From Colletes latitarsis (lineage: Eukaryota > Arthropoda > Insecta > Hymenoptera > Colletidae), in the NCBI RefSeq assembly GCF_051014445.1, contig NW_027488365.1, positions 43,906,001-43,970,000 of the forward strand: a stretch of 64,000 nucleotides of DNA. Reading direction: 5' to 3'. The position numbers and the translations under genes were made by a program. The notes below the pieces were generated by a model. The model was not told the origin of the DNA and did no database searches. It was given only the letters and a program-made list of their open reading frames with translations. This document shows positions 9,229 to 20,200 of this stretch, piece by piece; position 1 is the stretch's first letter; every line of letters starts with the position of its first letter.

Positions 9229-12200
9229 TCTCAACGCCTCCTCCAGGTTAATTTAAACCACTGTCGGGGGGCTCAGGATCTCATGCTCCAAACCCTCCGG
9301 CAGTGGAACATCGGGATGGCAGTGATCGCCGAGCCCTATCGTGCCCCAAACACCCCGCTTGGGTGGGGGACCTTAACGGTGTCTCGGCGATCACTTGGCT
9401 GTACGGACGCGGCACGTTGCCGTGCTCTGTAGTTGGAAGGGGCCACGGTTTTGTGGTGGTAAAGTGGGGGCAACTGGTGGTTGCCGGGTGTTACGCGTCG
9501 CCCGCTATGGGCCTCAGCGAATTTGAGGCGTACCTCGACGATGTGGGGAGATGCATCTCCCCACATCTCGTCAGTGGGGTACTCGTCCGGGGCGATTTTA
9601 ATGCCCACGCTGCAGCGTGGGGCTGCCCCAGGACGACCGTCAAGGGCGACGCGATGCTCGAATGGGCGGCGGGTCACGGCCTCGTAGTGTTGAATGAGGG
9701 GGCCGTGAGCACGTGCGTGCACGCGCGGGGCGAGTCGATCGTCGACATTTCGTTGGCGAGCCTCGCCATAGCGCGCCGTGTGTCCGACTGGAGGGTCGCG
9801 GAAGAGGTGGCCACGTTAAGCGACCACCTCTATATTACGTTCTCCGTATCCGCGACCCCCGGCGTAAATGGACCCCGCCAACCGGGCAGGGAAGCACACC
9901 CGGCGCCACGCTGGTCCGCCAAGAGGCTGGACCAGGACGCCCTAGCGATGGCAGCCTCCGTTGTGGCATGGCAGGAGATGCCGCGCCGGACCCTCGGCAA
10001 TCCTTCTGCCGGGGCGCGTTGGTTCCGGGAGACTATGACGTCGTTGTGTGACGCAGTCATGCCCCGAGCCGTGGGGGGTCCGTGTACTGGTGGTCGGGCG
10101 AGATCGAGAATTTACGCACTCGGTGCGTTGTCGCCCGACGCCGGTACACCCGCGCCAGGAGAAGACGCGGGGCGACGGAGGCAGAGGTGGTGAGGTTGCG
10201 CGGAGAATTTTCCCTGGCGCGAAGAACCCTCCGCCGGGCCATCGCGACCGCGATAGCCCAGGCATGGACGGAGCTCCTCGGCTCTCTGGATGCAAATCCA
10301 TGGGGGCGCCCCTATCATATGGTAGCAGGCAAGATGCGATCATGGGCGCCCCCGATCACAGAGAGCCTCGACCCCCAGCTGCTCGGGGAAACTATGCGCG
10401 TCCTTTTCCCTGTTGGGGGAGAGGCGTTCCTGCATCCCCCCGAGCCACACCCGGATCACCCGCCTTGGTGGTCCGACGAACTGGGGGTCTCCGAGGAGGA
10501 GCTGGCCAGGGCCGTCCGGAGAATGGCTGCCAAGAAGACGGCGCCAGGACCGGACGGCATACCTGGCAGGGGCTGGGCTATAGCGGTGGGCGCTCTGGGG
10601 GCCGGCTTGATACGCGTCTTTGACGCGTGCCTTCGGACCGGCCAGTACCCCCACATATGGAAGGTGGCGAGGTTGATCCTCCTCCACAAACCAGGTAAGC
10701 CCGCAGATTCTCCATCCGCGTTCCGTCCAATTTGCCTAATGGACGAGGCTGGAAAGCTCCTCGAGCGGGTCATTGTATCCCGGCTCGAGGGCCACCTGTC
10801 CCGCGTCGGCCCCGATCTGGCCGACCGACAGTTCGGCTTTCGCCGGGGCCGTTCCACGGTCGACGCCATAGCGACCGTACGGACCCTGGCGGAATCGGCA
10901 ATCTCCCGGGGGGGGTGTGGCGTTGGCAGTATCACTTGACATAGCCAACGCCTTTAACACCGTCTCCTGGGGGGCGATAGGTCGGGCACTCCAGTACCAC
11001 CGGGTGCCCGCCTATCTATGCCGACTGATCGGGGATTATCTGCGGGGCAGGGTAGTCCAATATCCGGGTCGGAACGGGATGGAGCAGAGAGCGGTGCACC
11101 GCGGGGTTCCACAGGGGTCGGTCCTAGGGCCGCTCTTGTGGAACTTGGCCTATGACGCGGTGCTGCGGGCTGACCTCCCCATCGGCGTGTCGTTGGTTTG
11201 TTATGCCGACGACACCCTGGTGATAGCCGGCGGGGATACGTGGAGGAGGGCCGTGGCCCTCGCGGAGGAAGGGACGGCACGAGTCGTCGCCGAAGTAGAG
11301 CGTCTGGGGTTGCGCGTGGCACCCCAGAAGACCGAGGCCATCTGGCTGTGTAACGTCAGTGGTCGCGGGGTGCCGCGCCAGGCGTCTCTACGAGTGGGCG
11401 GAGCCCAAGTCGGGGTGGGGCGCCGAATGAAGTATTTGGGCCTCACCCTCGACAGCTACTGGCGGTTCGGGCATCATTTGGAAGGGTTGGGTCCCCGTAT
11501 TGAAAGGGCAGCGGCCGCGTTAGGCCGCATAATGCCCAATCTCGGGGGGCCCAACATGGCGGCACGGCGGCTGTATTTGGGAGTCGTCCGGTCCATGGCG
11601 CTTTATGGCGCGCCAATATGGGCCGGCGGTCTGATGGCCAATCGGCGGGGTGCTTTTGTACTCCGCCGGTTACAGAGGTTGGTCGCCATCAGAGTCGTGC
11701 GGGGTTATCGCACGATCTCCTACACTGCCGCCACCTTGCTGGCGGGTTCCACACCGTTTCACCTGCTGGCGAAAATGGACGCAGAGATGTATCAAAGCCT
11801 CTGCGACCTTCGCCAGCGGGGCGTGGACCCGCACGGCGAGGAGGCCGCCAGGGCCCGAAGCCAGGCGCGGCGACGCGTCTATAGTCGGTGGCTGATCTGG
11901 TTATCCAAGCCAGAGCAGCAGGATGATCGCGTCGCCGCGGCGGTCCGCCCAGTATTTTACGCCTGGGTGGGCCGTAGCTGGGGTACGCCCACCTACCGCC
12001 TGACACAAGTACTGACCGGACACGGTTGCTTCGGTCGATACTTGCATCGGATAGGGCGGGAGGCGACGGCAGCGTGCCATCACTGCAGGGGAAGGGAGGA
12101 CACCGTGCAGCACACGTTGGAGTTTTGTCCAGCGTGGGCAGCGCAGCGCGGTGTCCTCGTTAGATCGATTGGAGCGGACCTCTCGCTGCCGGCCGTCATA

Positions 12201-12329
12201 CGTGCGATGGTCGGCAGTGAGGAGGCCTGGGCGGCCATGGCCTTATTTTGTGAAGAGGTCATGGCCGCCAAGCAGGACGCCGAAAAGGCGCGTGAGGAGG
12301 TGGGGGACAGGCGGCGACGCCGACCGTAA
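9226..12329 (+). pseudogene. Retrotransposon ORF2 (endonuclease-reverse transcriptase), three frameshifts, copy 1
   Basis: Homologous along its whole length to the intact 1038-codon ORF2 of copy 2, but 13 bp shorter. Three indels break it: one base lost after 9343 (GTG-CCCC against GTGT-CCCC in copy 2), 13 bp lost after 10061, and one extra G in a G run at 10908-10915 (eight against seven). Four open segments result, in frames 1, 0, 2 and 0. Catalytic signatures remain readable in separate segments: AEPY and GDFNAH (endonuclease), SDH, SLDIANAF, GVPQGSVLGPL, YADD (reverse transcriptase), and a C-terminal C-x2-C-x8-H-x4-C finger. No in-frame nonsense codon was needed to explain the breaks. Assembly error in homopolymers could explain two of the three indels but not the 13-bp deletion. 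Confidence 0.9.
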
Positions 12330-12340
12330 GACCCTCCACC

Positions 12341-12443
12341 GCTCCCCGTGACAGGGGGAGCGCGATGGGGTCGGTGATGGTGTTTGTGGTGCGAGGTGAG
12401 GGACTTTATCCCCTCATTCCCCCTCGCACCCAGCCCATCACCG
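12341..12443 (+). other. Long stem-loop in the 3' UTR, copy 1
   Basis: A short hairpin GCTCCCC/GGGGAGC (12341-12347 with 12355-12361) is followed by a three-part nested stem: CGGTGATGG with CCATCACCG (12372-12380, 12435-12443), GTGCGAGG with CCTCGCAC (12389-12396, 12422-12429) and TGAGGG with CCCTCA (12397-12402, 12411-12416). The nesting is kept in copy 2. Confidence 0.7.
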
Positions 12444-12685
12444 GACCGGGGGCCCGTGGCAGGGGCCCCGTCCAGCGGGGGCGGCAGTGTTAGCCGGCCC
12501 CGCAGCCGTGGTCGCGATCGGGTGGGGGCCCGGTCGCGGCTAGTAGCAACGGCACGAGTGGGGGCGACGTAGCGTGTGACCGCGCCGCGTCGCCGGGGGG
12601 CAATCAGATTAGTTTGCCCCCCATTGGGGGAGGACGATAACATCTCCTCCCCCGGGAAGAGCCCGTAGTAGGGCGTTGCGCCAAC

Positions 12686-12733
12686 GGGGAGAGTCACGGT
12701 AGTATGGCTAGTTTGGTTCCCGTGACACTCCCC
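12686..12733 (+). other. Second 3' UTR hairpin with one mismatch, copy 1
   Basis: GGGGAGAGTCACGG (12686-12699) faces CCGTGACACTCCCC (12720-12733). Thirteen of fourteen positions pair; the single A·A mismatch is a T in copy 2, where pairing is perfect. A third, bulged hairpin follows: CCCCGGCCTCCC with GGGAGCCGGGG at 12790-12817. Confidence 0.65.
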
Positions 12734-12838
12734 AGATAAAGGGCGCAGGCGGTCACCGTGGTGTTTTAGCCGGTAAGAGTCCGGCACTACCCCGGCCTCC
12801 CCCCCAGGGAGCCGGGGTGTCCATGAGGATTTCACCAC

Positions 12839-12841
<3 letters not shown>

Positions 12842-12869
<28 letters not shown>
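12842..12869 (+). other. Poly(A) tail, copy 1 (28 A)
   Basis: Uninterrupted run of 28 As joined directly to the satellite target GGTCTGGG. It marks the 3' end of the reverse-transcribed RNA and the site of first-strand cleavage. Confidence 0.95.
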
Positions 12870-12871
<2 letters not shown>

Positions 12872-12884
12872 TCTGGGATATGCG
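12870..12884 (+). repeat. Target-site duplication, 3' copy (element 1)
   Basis: GGTCTGGGATATGCG, identical to 5793-5807; the satellite then resumes in register with CATATCTGGCTTATAC. Confidence 0.9.
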
Positions 12885-15800
12885 CATATCTGGCTTATAC
12901 TTTCGCCTTTTTCGCAAACTTGTTGGCTAGATCCTGGGTTTTTTTCGTGTTTGAATCACGTAGTAATGTGGTACCACACTGAAGCAGTCAATTAAACCTG
13001 GTTTCGATCATTATTTTAGAGGATAACACCGGTTAGGTCTGGGTTAGGTCTGGGTTATGCCTGCATCTGGCTCATGATTTTGCCTTCTTCGCATACTTCT
13101 TGGCCAGATCCTGGGTTTTTTCGTGTTTGAATCACGTAGTAATGTGGTAGCACAATGAAGCAGTCAATTAACCCTGGTTTCGATCCATATTTTGGAGGAT
13201 AACACCGGTTAGGTCTGGGTTAGGTCTGGGTTATGCCCGCATCTGGCTCATGATTTTGCCTTTTTCGCAAACTTGTTGGCCAGATCTTGGGTTTCGTTCG
13301 TGTTTGAATCACGTAGTAATGTGGAAACACACTGAAGCAGTCAATTAAACCTCGTTTCGCTCAGTATTTTAGAGGATAACATCGGTTAGGTCTGGCTTAG
13401 GTCGCGGTCATACCCGCATCTGGCTCATGATTTTGCCTTCTTCGCATACTTGTTGGCCAGATCCTGGGTTTTTTTCGTGTTTGAATCACGTAGGAATGTG
13501 GTAACACACTGAAGCAGTCAATTAAACCTGGTTTCGATCAATATTTCAGAGGATAACACCGGTTAGGTCTGGGTTAGGTCCGGGATATGCCCGCATCTGG
13601 CTCATGATTTTGCCTTCTTCGCATACTTGTTGGCCAGATCCTGGGTTTTTTTCGTGTTTGAATCAAGTAGTAATGTGGTAACACAATGAAGCAGTCAATT
13701 AACCCTGGTTTCGATCAATATTTTGGAGGATAACACCGGTTCGGTCTGGGTTAGGTCTGGGTTATGCCCGCATCTGGCTCATGATTTCGCCTTCTTCGCA
13801 TACTTGTTGGACAGATCCTGGGTTTTTTCCGTGTTTGAATCACGTAGTAATGTGGTACCACACTGAGGCAGTCAATTAAACCTGGTTTCGATCAATATTT
13901 CAGAGGATAACACCGGTTAGGTCTGGGCTAGGTCCGGGATATGCCCGCATCTGGCTCATGATTTTGCCTTTATCGCAAAGTTGTTGGCCAGATCTAGGGT
14001 TTCTTTCGTGTTTGAATCACGTAGTAATGTGGTAACACACTGAAGCAGTCAATTAAACCTGGTTTCGATCATTATTTTAGAGGATAACACCGGTTAGGTC
14101 TAGGTTAGGTCCGGGATATGCCCGCATCTGGCTCATGATTTCGCCTTCTTCGCATACTTGTTGGCCAGATCCTGGGTTTTTTTCGTTTTGAATCACGTAG
14201 TAATGTGGTAACACACTGAAGCAGTCAATTAAACCTGGTTTCGATCAATATTTTAGAGGATAACACCGGTTAGGTCTGGGTTAGGTCTGGGATATGCGCG
14301 CATCTGGCTTATACTTTCGCCTTTTTCGCAAACTTGTTGGCCAGATCCTGGGTTTTTTCCGTGTTTGAATCACGTAGTAATGTGGTACCACACTGAGGCA
14401 GTCAATTAAACCTGGTTTCGATCAATATTTTAGAGGATAACACCGGTTAGGTCTGGAATATGCGCGCATCTGGCTTATACTTTCGCCTTTTTCGCAAACT
14501 TGTTGGCCAGATCATGGGTTTTTTCCGTGTTTGAATCACGTAGTAATGTTGTACCACACTGAGGCAGTCAATTAAACCTGGTTTCGATCAATATTTTAGA
14601 GGATAACACCGGTTAGGTCTGGGTTAGGTCTGGTATATGCGCGCATCTGGCTTATACTTTCGCCTTTTTCGCAATCTTGTTGGCCAGATCATGGGTTTTT
14701 TCCGTGTTTGAATCACGTAGTAACGTTGTACCACACTGAGGCAGTCAATTAAACCTGGTTCCGATCAATATTTTAGAGGATAACACCGGTTAGGTCTGGG
14801 TTAGGTCTGGTATATGCGCGCATCTGGCTTATACTTTCGCCTTTTTCGCAAACTTGTTGGCCAGATCCTGGGTTTTTTCCGTGTTTGAATCACGTAGTAA
14901 AGTGGTACCACACTGAGGCAGTCAATTAAACCTGGTTTCGATCAATATTTCACAGGATAACACCGGTTAGGTCTGGGTTATGCCCGCATCAGGCTCATGA
15001 TTTTGCCTCCTTCGCATACTTGTTGGCCATATCCTGGGTTTTCTTCGTGTTTGAATCACGTAGTAATGTGGTAACACACTGAAGCAGTCAATTAAACCTG
15101 GTTTCGATCAATATTTCAGAGGATAACACCGGTTAGGTCTGGGTTAGGTCTGGGTTATGCCCGCATCTGGCTCATGATTTTGCCTTCTTCGCATACTTGT
15201 TGGCCAGATCCTGGGTTTTTTTCGTGTTTGAATCACGTAGTAATGTGGTAACACACTGAAGCAGTCAATTAAACCTGGTTTCGATCAATATTTTAGAGGA
15301 TAACACCGGTTAGGTCTGGGTTAGGTCCGGGATATGCCCGCATCTGGCTCATGATTTTGCCTTCTTCGCATACTTGTTGGCCAGATCCTGGGTTTTTTTC
15401 GTGTTTGAATCACGTAGTAATGTGGTAATACACAGAAGCAGTCAATTAAACCTGGTTTCGATCAATATTTTAGAGGATAACACCGGTTAGGTCTGGGTTA
15501 GGTCTGGGTAATGCCCGCATCTGGCTCATGATTTTGCCTTCTTCGCATACTTGTTGGCCAGATCCTGGGTTTTTTTCGTGTTTGAATCACGTAGTAATGT
15601 GGTAACACACTGAAGCAGTCATTTAAACCAGGTTTCGATGAATATTTTAGAGGATAACACCGGTTAGGTCTGGGTTAGGTCTGGGATATGCGCGCATCTG
15701 GCTTATACTTTCGCCTTTTTCGCAAACTTGTTGGCTAGATCCTGGGTTTTTTTCGAGTTTGAATAACGCAGTTATGTGGTACCACACTGAAGCAGTCAAT

Positions 15801-17254
15801 TAAACCTGGCTTCGATCAATATTTTAGAGGATAGCTCCGGTTAGGTCTGGGTTAGGTCTGGGTTATGCCCGCATCTGGCTCATGATTTTGCCTTTTTCGT
15901 AAACTTGTTGGCCAGATCTTGGGTTTCGTTCGTGTTTGAATCACGTAGTAATGTGGTAACACACTGAAGCAGTCAATTAAACCTCGTTTCGCTCAGTATT
16001 TTAGAAGATAACATCGGTTACGTCTGGCTTAGGTCTCGGTCATACCCGCATCTGGCTCATGATTTTGCCTTCTTCGCATACTTGTTGGCCAGATCCTGGG
16101 TTTTTTTCGTGTTTGAATCACGCAGGAATGTGGTAACACACTGAAGCAGTCAATTAAACCTGGTTTCGATCAATATTTCAGAGGATAACACCGGTTAGGT
16201 CAGGGTTAGGTCCGGGATATGCCCGCATCTGGCTCATGATTTTGCCTTCTTCGCATACTTGTTGGCCAGATCCTGGGTTTTTTTCGTGTTTGAATCAAGT
16301 AGTAATGTGGTAACACAATGAAGCAGTCAATTAACCCTGGTTTCGATCAATATTTTGGAGGATAACACCGGTTAGGTCTGGGTTAGGTCTGGGTTATGCC
16401 CGCATCTGGCTCATGATTTCGCCTTCTTCGCATACCTGTTGGACAGATCCTGGGTTTTTTCCGTGTTTGAATCACGTAGTAATGTGGTACCACACTGAGG
16501 CAGTCAATTAAACCTGGTTTCGATCAATATTTCAGAGGATAACACCGGTTAGGTCTGGGCTAGGTCCGGGATATGCCCGCATTTGGCTCATGATTTTGCC
16601 TTTTTCGCAAAGTTGTTGGCCAGATCTAGGGTTTCTTTCGTGTTTGAATCACGTAGTAATGTGGTAACACACTGAAGCAGTCAATTAAACCTGGTTTCGA
16701 TCATTATTTTAGAGGATAACACCGGTTAGGTCTAGGTTAGGTCCGGGATATGCCCGCATCTGGCTCATGATTTCGCCTTCTTCGCATACTTGTTGGCCAG
16801 ATCCTGGGTTTTTTTCGTTTTGAATCACGTAGTAATGTGGTAACACACTGAAGCAGTCAACTAAACCTGGTTTCGATCAATATTTTAGAGGATAACACCG
16901 GTTAGGTCTGGGTTAGGTCTGGGATATGCGCGCATCTGGCTTATACTTTCGCCATTTTCGCAAACTTGTTGGCCAGATCCTGGGATTTTTCCGTGTTTGA
17001 ATCACGTAGTAATGTTGTACCACACTGAGGCAGTCAATTAAACCTGGATTCGGACAGTATTTTAGAGGATAACACCGGTTAGGTCTGGGTTAGGTCTGGG
17101 TTATGCCCGCATCTGGCTCATGATTTTGCCTTCTTCGCATACTTGTTGGGCAGATCCTGGGCTTTTTCCTGTTTGAATCACGTAGTAATGTGGTAACACA
17201 CTGAAACTGTCAATTAAACCTGGTTTCGATCAATATTTTAGAGGATAACATCGG

Positions 17255-17287
17255 TTAGGTCTGGGTTAGGTCTGGGTTAGGTTTGGG
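17255..17287 (+). repeat. Triple telomere-like 11-mer in a satellite unit
   Basis: Two TTAGGTCTGGG are followed by TTAGGTTTGGG, making this unit about 11 bp longer than the norm. The same triple recurs near 17985, 21175, 23318, 31815, 32700, 36075, 51790 and 54650, usually followed by TTATGCCCGCATCTGGCT. It shows that the 11-mer expands and contracts inside the larger unit. Confidence 0.85.
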
Positions 17288-20200
17288 TTATGCCCGCATC
17301 TGGCTCATGATTTTGCTTTCTTCGCATACTTGTTGGCCAGATCCTGGGTTTTTTCCGTGTTTGAATCACGTAATAATGTGGTAACACACTGAAGCAGTCA
17401 ATTAAACCTGGTTTCGATCAATATTTTAGAGGATAACACCGGTTAGGTCTGGGTTTCGTCTGGGTTATGCCCGCATCTGGCTCATGATTTTGCCTTCTTC
17501 GCAAACTTGTTTGCCAGATCCTGGTTTTTTTTCGTGTTTGAATCACGTAGTAATGTGGCAACACAATGAAGCAGTCAATTAACCCTGGTTTCGATCCATA
17601 TTTTGGAGGATAACACCGGTTAGGTATGGGTTAGGTCTGGGTTATGCCCGCATCTGGCTCATGATTTTGCCTTTTTCGCAAACTTGTTGGCCAGATCCTG
17701 GGTTTTTTCCGTGTTTGAATCACGTAGTAATGTTGTAGCACACTGAGGCAGTCAATTAAACCTGGTTTCGATCAATATTTTAGAGGATAACACCGGTTAG
17801 GTCTGGGTTAGGTCTGGGATATGCGCGCATCTGGCATATACTTTCGCCTTTTTCGCAAACTTGTTGGCTAGATCCTGGGTTTTTTCCGTGTTTGAATCAC
17901 GTAGTAATGTGGTACCACACTGAGGTAGTCAATTAAACCTGGTTTCGATCAATATTTCAGAGGATAACACCGGTTAGGTCTGGGTTAGGTCTGGGTTAGG
18001 TTTGGGTTATGCCCGCATCTGGCTAATGATTTTGCCTTCTTCGCATACTTGCTGGCCAGATCCTGGGTTTTTTCCGTGTTTGAATCACGTAGTAATGTGG
18101 TACCACACTGAGGTAGTCAATTAAACCTGGTATCGATCATTATTTCAGAGGATAACACCGGTTAGGTCTGGGTTTCGTCTGGGTTATGCCCGCATCTGGC
18201 TCATGATTTTGCCTTCTTCGCAAACTTGTTTGCCAGATCCTGGTTTTTTTTCGTGTTTGAATCACGTAGTAATGTGGTAACACAATGAAGCAGTCAATTA
18301 ACCCTGGTTTCGATCAATATTTTGGAGGATAACACCGGTTAGGTCTGGGTTAGGTCGGGGATATGCCCGCATCTGGCTCATGATTTTGCCTTCTTCGCAT
18401 ACTTGTTGGCCAGATCCTGGGTTTTTTTCGTGTTTGAATCACGTAGTAATGTGGTAACACAATGAAGCAGTCAATTAACCCTGGTTTCGATCAATATTTT
18501 GGAGGATAACACCGGTTAGGTATGGGTTAGGTCTGGGTTATGCCCGGATCTGGCTCATGATTTTGCCTTCTTCGCATACTTGTTGGCCAGATCCTGGGTT
18601 TTTTTCGTGTTTGAATCACGTAGTAATGTGGTAACACAATGAAGCAGTCAATTAACCCTGGTTTCGATCAATATTTTGGAGGATAACACCGGTTAGGTAT
18701 GGGTTAGGTCTGGGTTATGCCCGGATCTGGCTCATGATTTTGCCTTTTTCGCAAACTTGTTTGCCAGATCCTGGTTTTTTTTCGTGTTTGAATCACGTAG
18801 TAATGTGGTAACACAATGAAGCAGTCAATTAACCCTGGTTTCGATCAATATTTTGGAGGATAATACCGGTTAGGTCTGGGTTAGGTCGGGGATATGCCCG
18901 CATCTGGCACATGATTTTGCCTTCTTCGCATACTTGTTGGCCAGATCCTGGGTTTTTTTCGTGTTTGAATCACGTAGTAATGTGGTAACACAATGAAGCA
19001 GTCAATTAACCCTGGTTTCGATCAATATTTTGGAGGATAACACCGGTTAGGTATGGGTGAGGTCTGGGTTATGCCCGGATCTGGCTCATGATTTTGCCTT
19101 TTTCGCAAACTTGTTGGCCAGATCCTGGGTTTTTTCCGTGTTTGAATCACGTAGTAAAACTGTAGCACACTGAGGCAGTCAATTAAACCTGGTTACGATC
19201 AATATTTTAGAGGATAACAACGGTTAGGTCTGGGTTTCGTCTGGGTTATGCCCGCATCTGGCTCATGATTTTGCATTCTTCGCAAACTTGTTTGCCAGAT
19301 CCTGGTTTTTTTTCGTGTTTGAATCACGTAGTAATGTGGCAACACAATGAAGCAGTCAATTAACCCTGGTTTCGATCCATATTTTGGAGGATAACACCGG
19401 TTAGGTCTGGGTTAGGTCGGGGATATGCCCGCATCTGGCTCATGATTTTGCCTTCTTCGCATACTTGTTGGCCAGATCCTGGGTTTTTTTCGTGTTTGAA
19501 TCACGTAGTAATGTGGTAACACAATGAAGCAGTCAATTAACCCTGGTTTCGATCAATATTTTGGAGGATAACACCGGTTAGGTATGGGTTAGGTCTGGGT
19601 TATGCCCGGATCTGGCTCATGATTTTGCCTTTTTCGCAAACTTGTTGGCCAGATCCTGGGGTTTTTCCGTGTTTGAATCACGTAGTAATGCTGTAGCACA
19701 CTGAGGCAGTCAATTAAACCTGGTTTCGATCAATATTTTAGAGGATAACACCGGTTAGGTCTGGGTTAGGTCTGGGATATGCGCGCATCTGGCATATACT
19801 TTCGCCTTTTTCGCAAACTTGTTGGCTAGATCCTGGGTTTTTTTCGGGTTTGAATCACATAGTAATGTGGCAACACAATGAAGCAGTCAATTAACCCTGG
19901 TTTCGATCCATATTTTGGAGGATAACACCGGTTAGGTATGGGTTAGGTCTGGGTTATGCCCGCATCTGGCTCATGATTTTGCCTTTTTCGCAAACTTGTT
20001 GGCCAGATCCTGGGTTTTTTCCGTGTTTGAATCACGTAGTAATGCTGTAGCACACTGAGGCAGTCAATTAAACCTGGTTTCGATCAATATTTTAGAGGAT
20101 AACACCGGTTAGGTCTGGGTTAGTTCTGCGTTATGCCCGCATCTGGCTTATACTTTCGCCTTTTTCGCAAACTTGTTGGCTAGATCCTGGGTTTTTTTGG

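Larger units (their letters stand above)
12330..12841 (+). other. 3' UTR, element copy 1
   Basis: About 510 bp of GC-rich non-coding sequence between the ORF2 stop and the A tail. It carries at least four inverted repeats, annotated separately where strong, and ends in CCACGTT before the tail. R1- and SART-type reverse transcriptases recognise their own 3' UTR RNA when priming at the target, so these folds are candidate recognition elements. No AATAAA polyadenylation signal is visible near the end. Confidence 0.75.
5808..12869 (+). mobile_element. Non-LTR retrotransposon copy 1, SART/TRAS-like (R1 clade), full length, ORF2 broken
   Basis: A 7062-bp element runs from CCCCTCAGGGG to a pure A tail. 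Order: 5' UTR 392 bp, ORF1 (gag-like, zinc knuckles), ORF2 (endonuclease, reverse transcriptase, zinc finger), 3' UTR, 28 As. It has no terminal repeats, as expected for target-primed reverse transcription. It is far richer in G and C than the surrounding satellite. Assignment to the R1 clade near SART/TRAS rests on the APE-type endonuclease, three zinc knuckles in ORF1, the TAATG junction and insertion in a TTAGG-containing motif. ORF1 is open, but ORF2 carries three frameshifts relative to copy 2, so this copy cannot supply a normal ORF2 protein. Its target-site duplication differs from that of copy 2, so the two arose by separate insertions. Confidence 0.93.

Noticed and set aside
12080..12838. 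Minus-strand open frame of 252 codons across the ORF2 end and 3' UTR
   Set aside because: It is a shadow of the coding strand plus GC-rich UTR. In copy 2 the same region is split into shorter frames.
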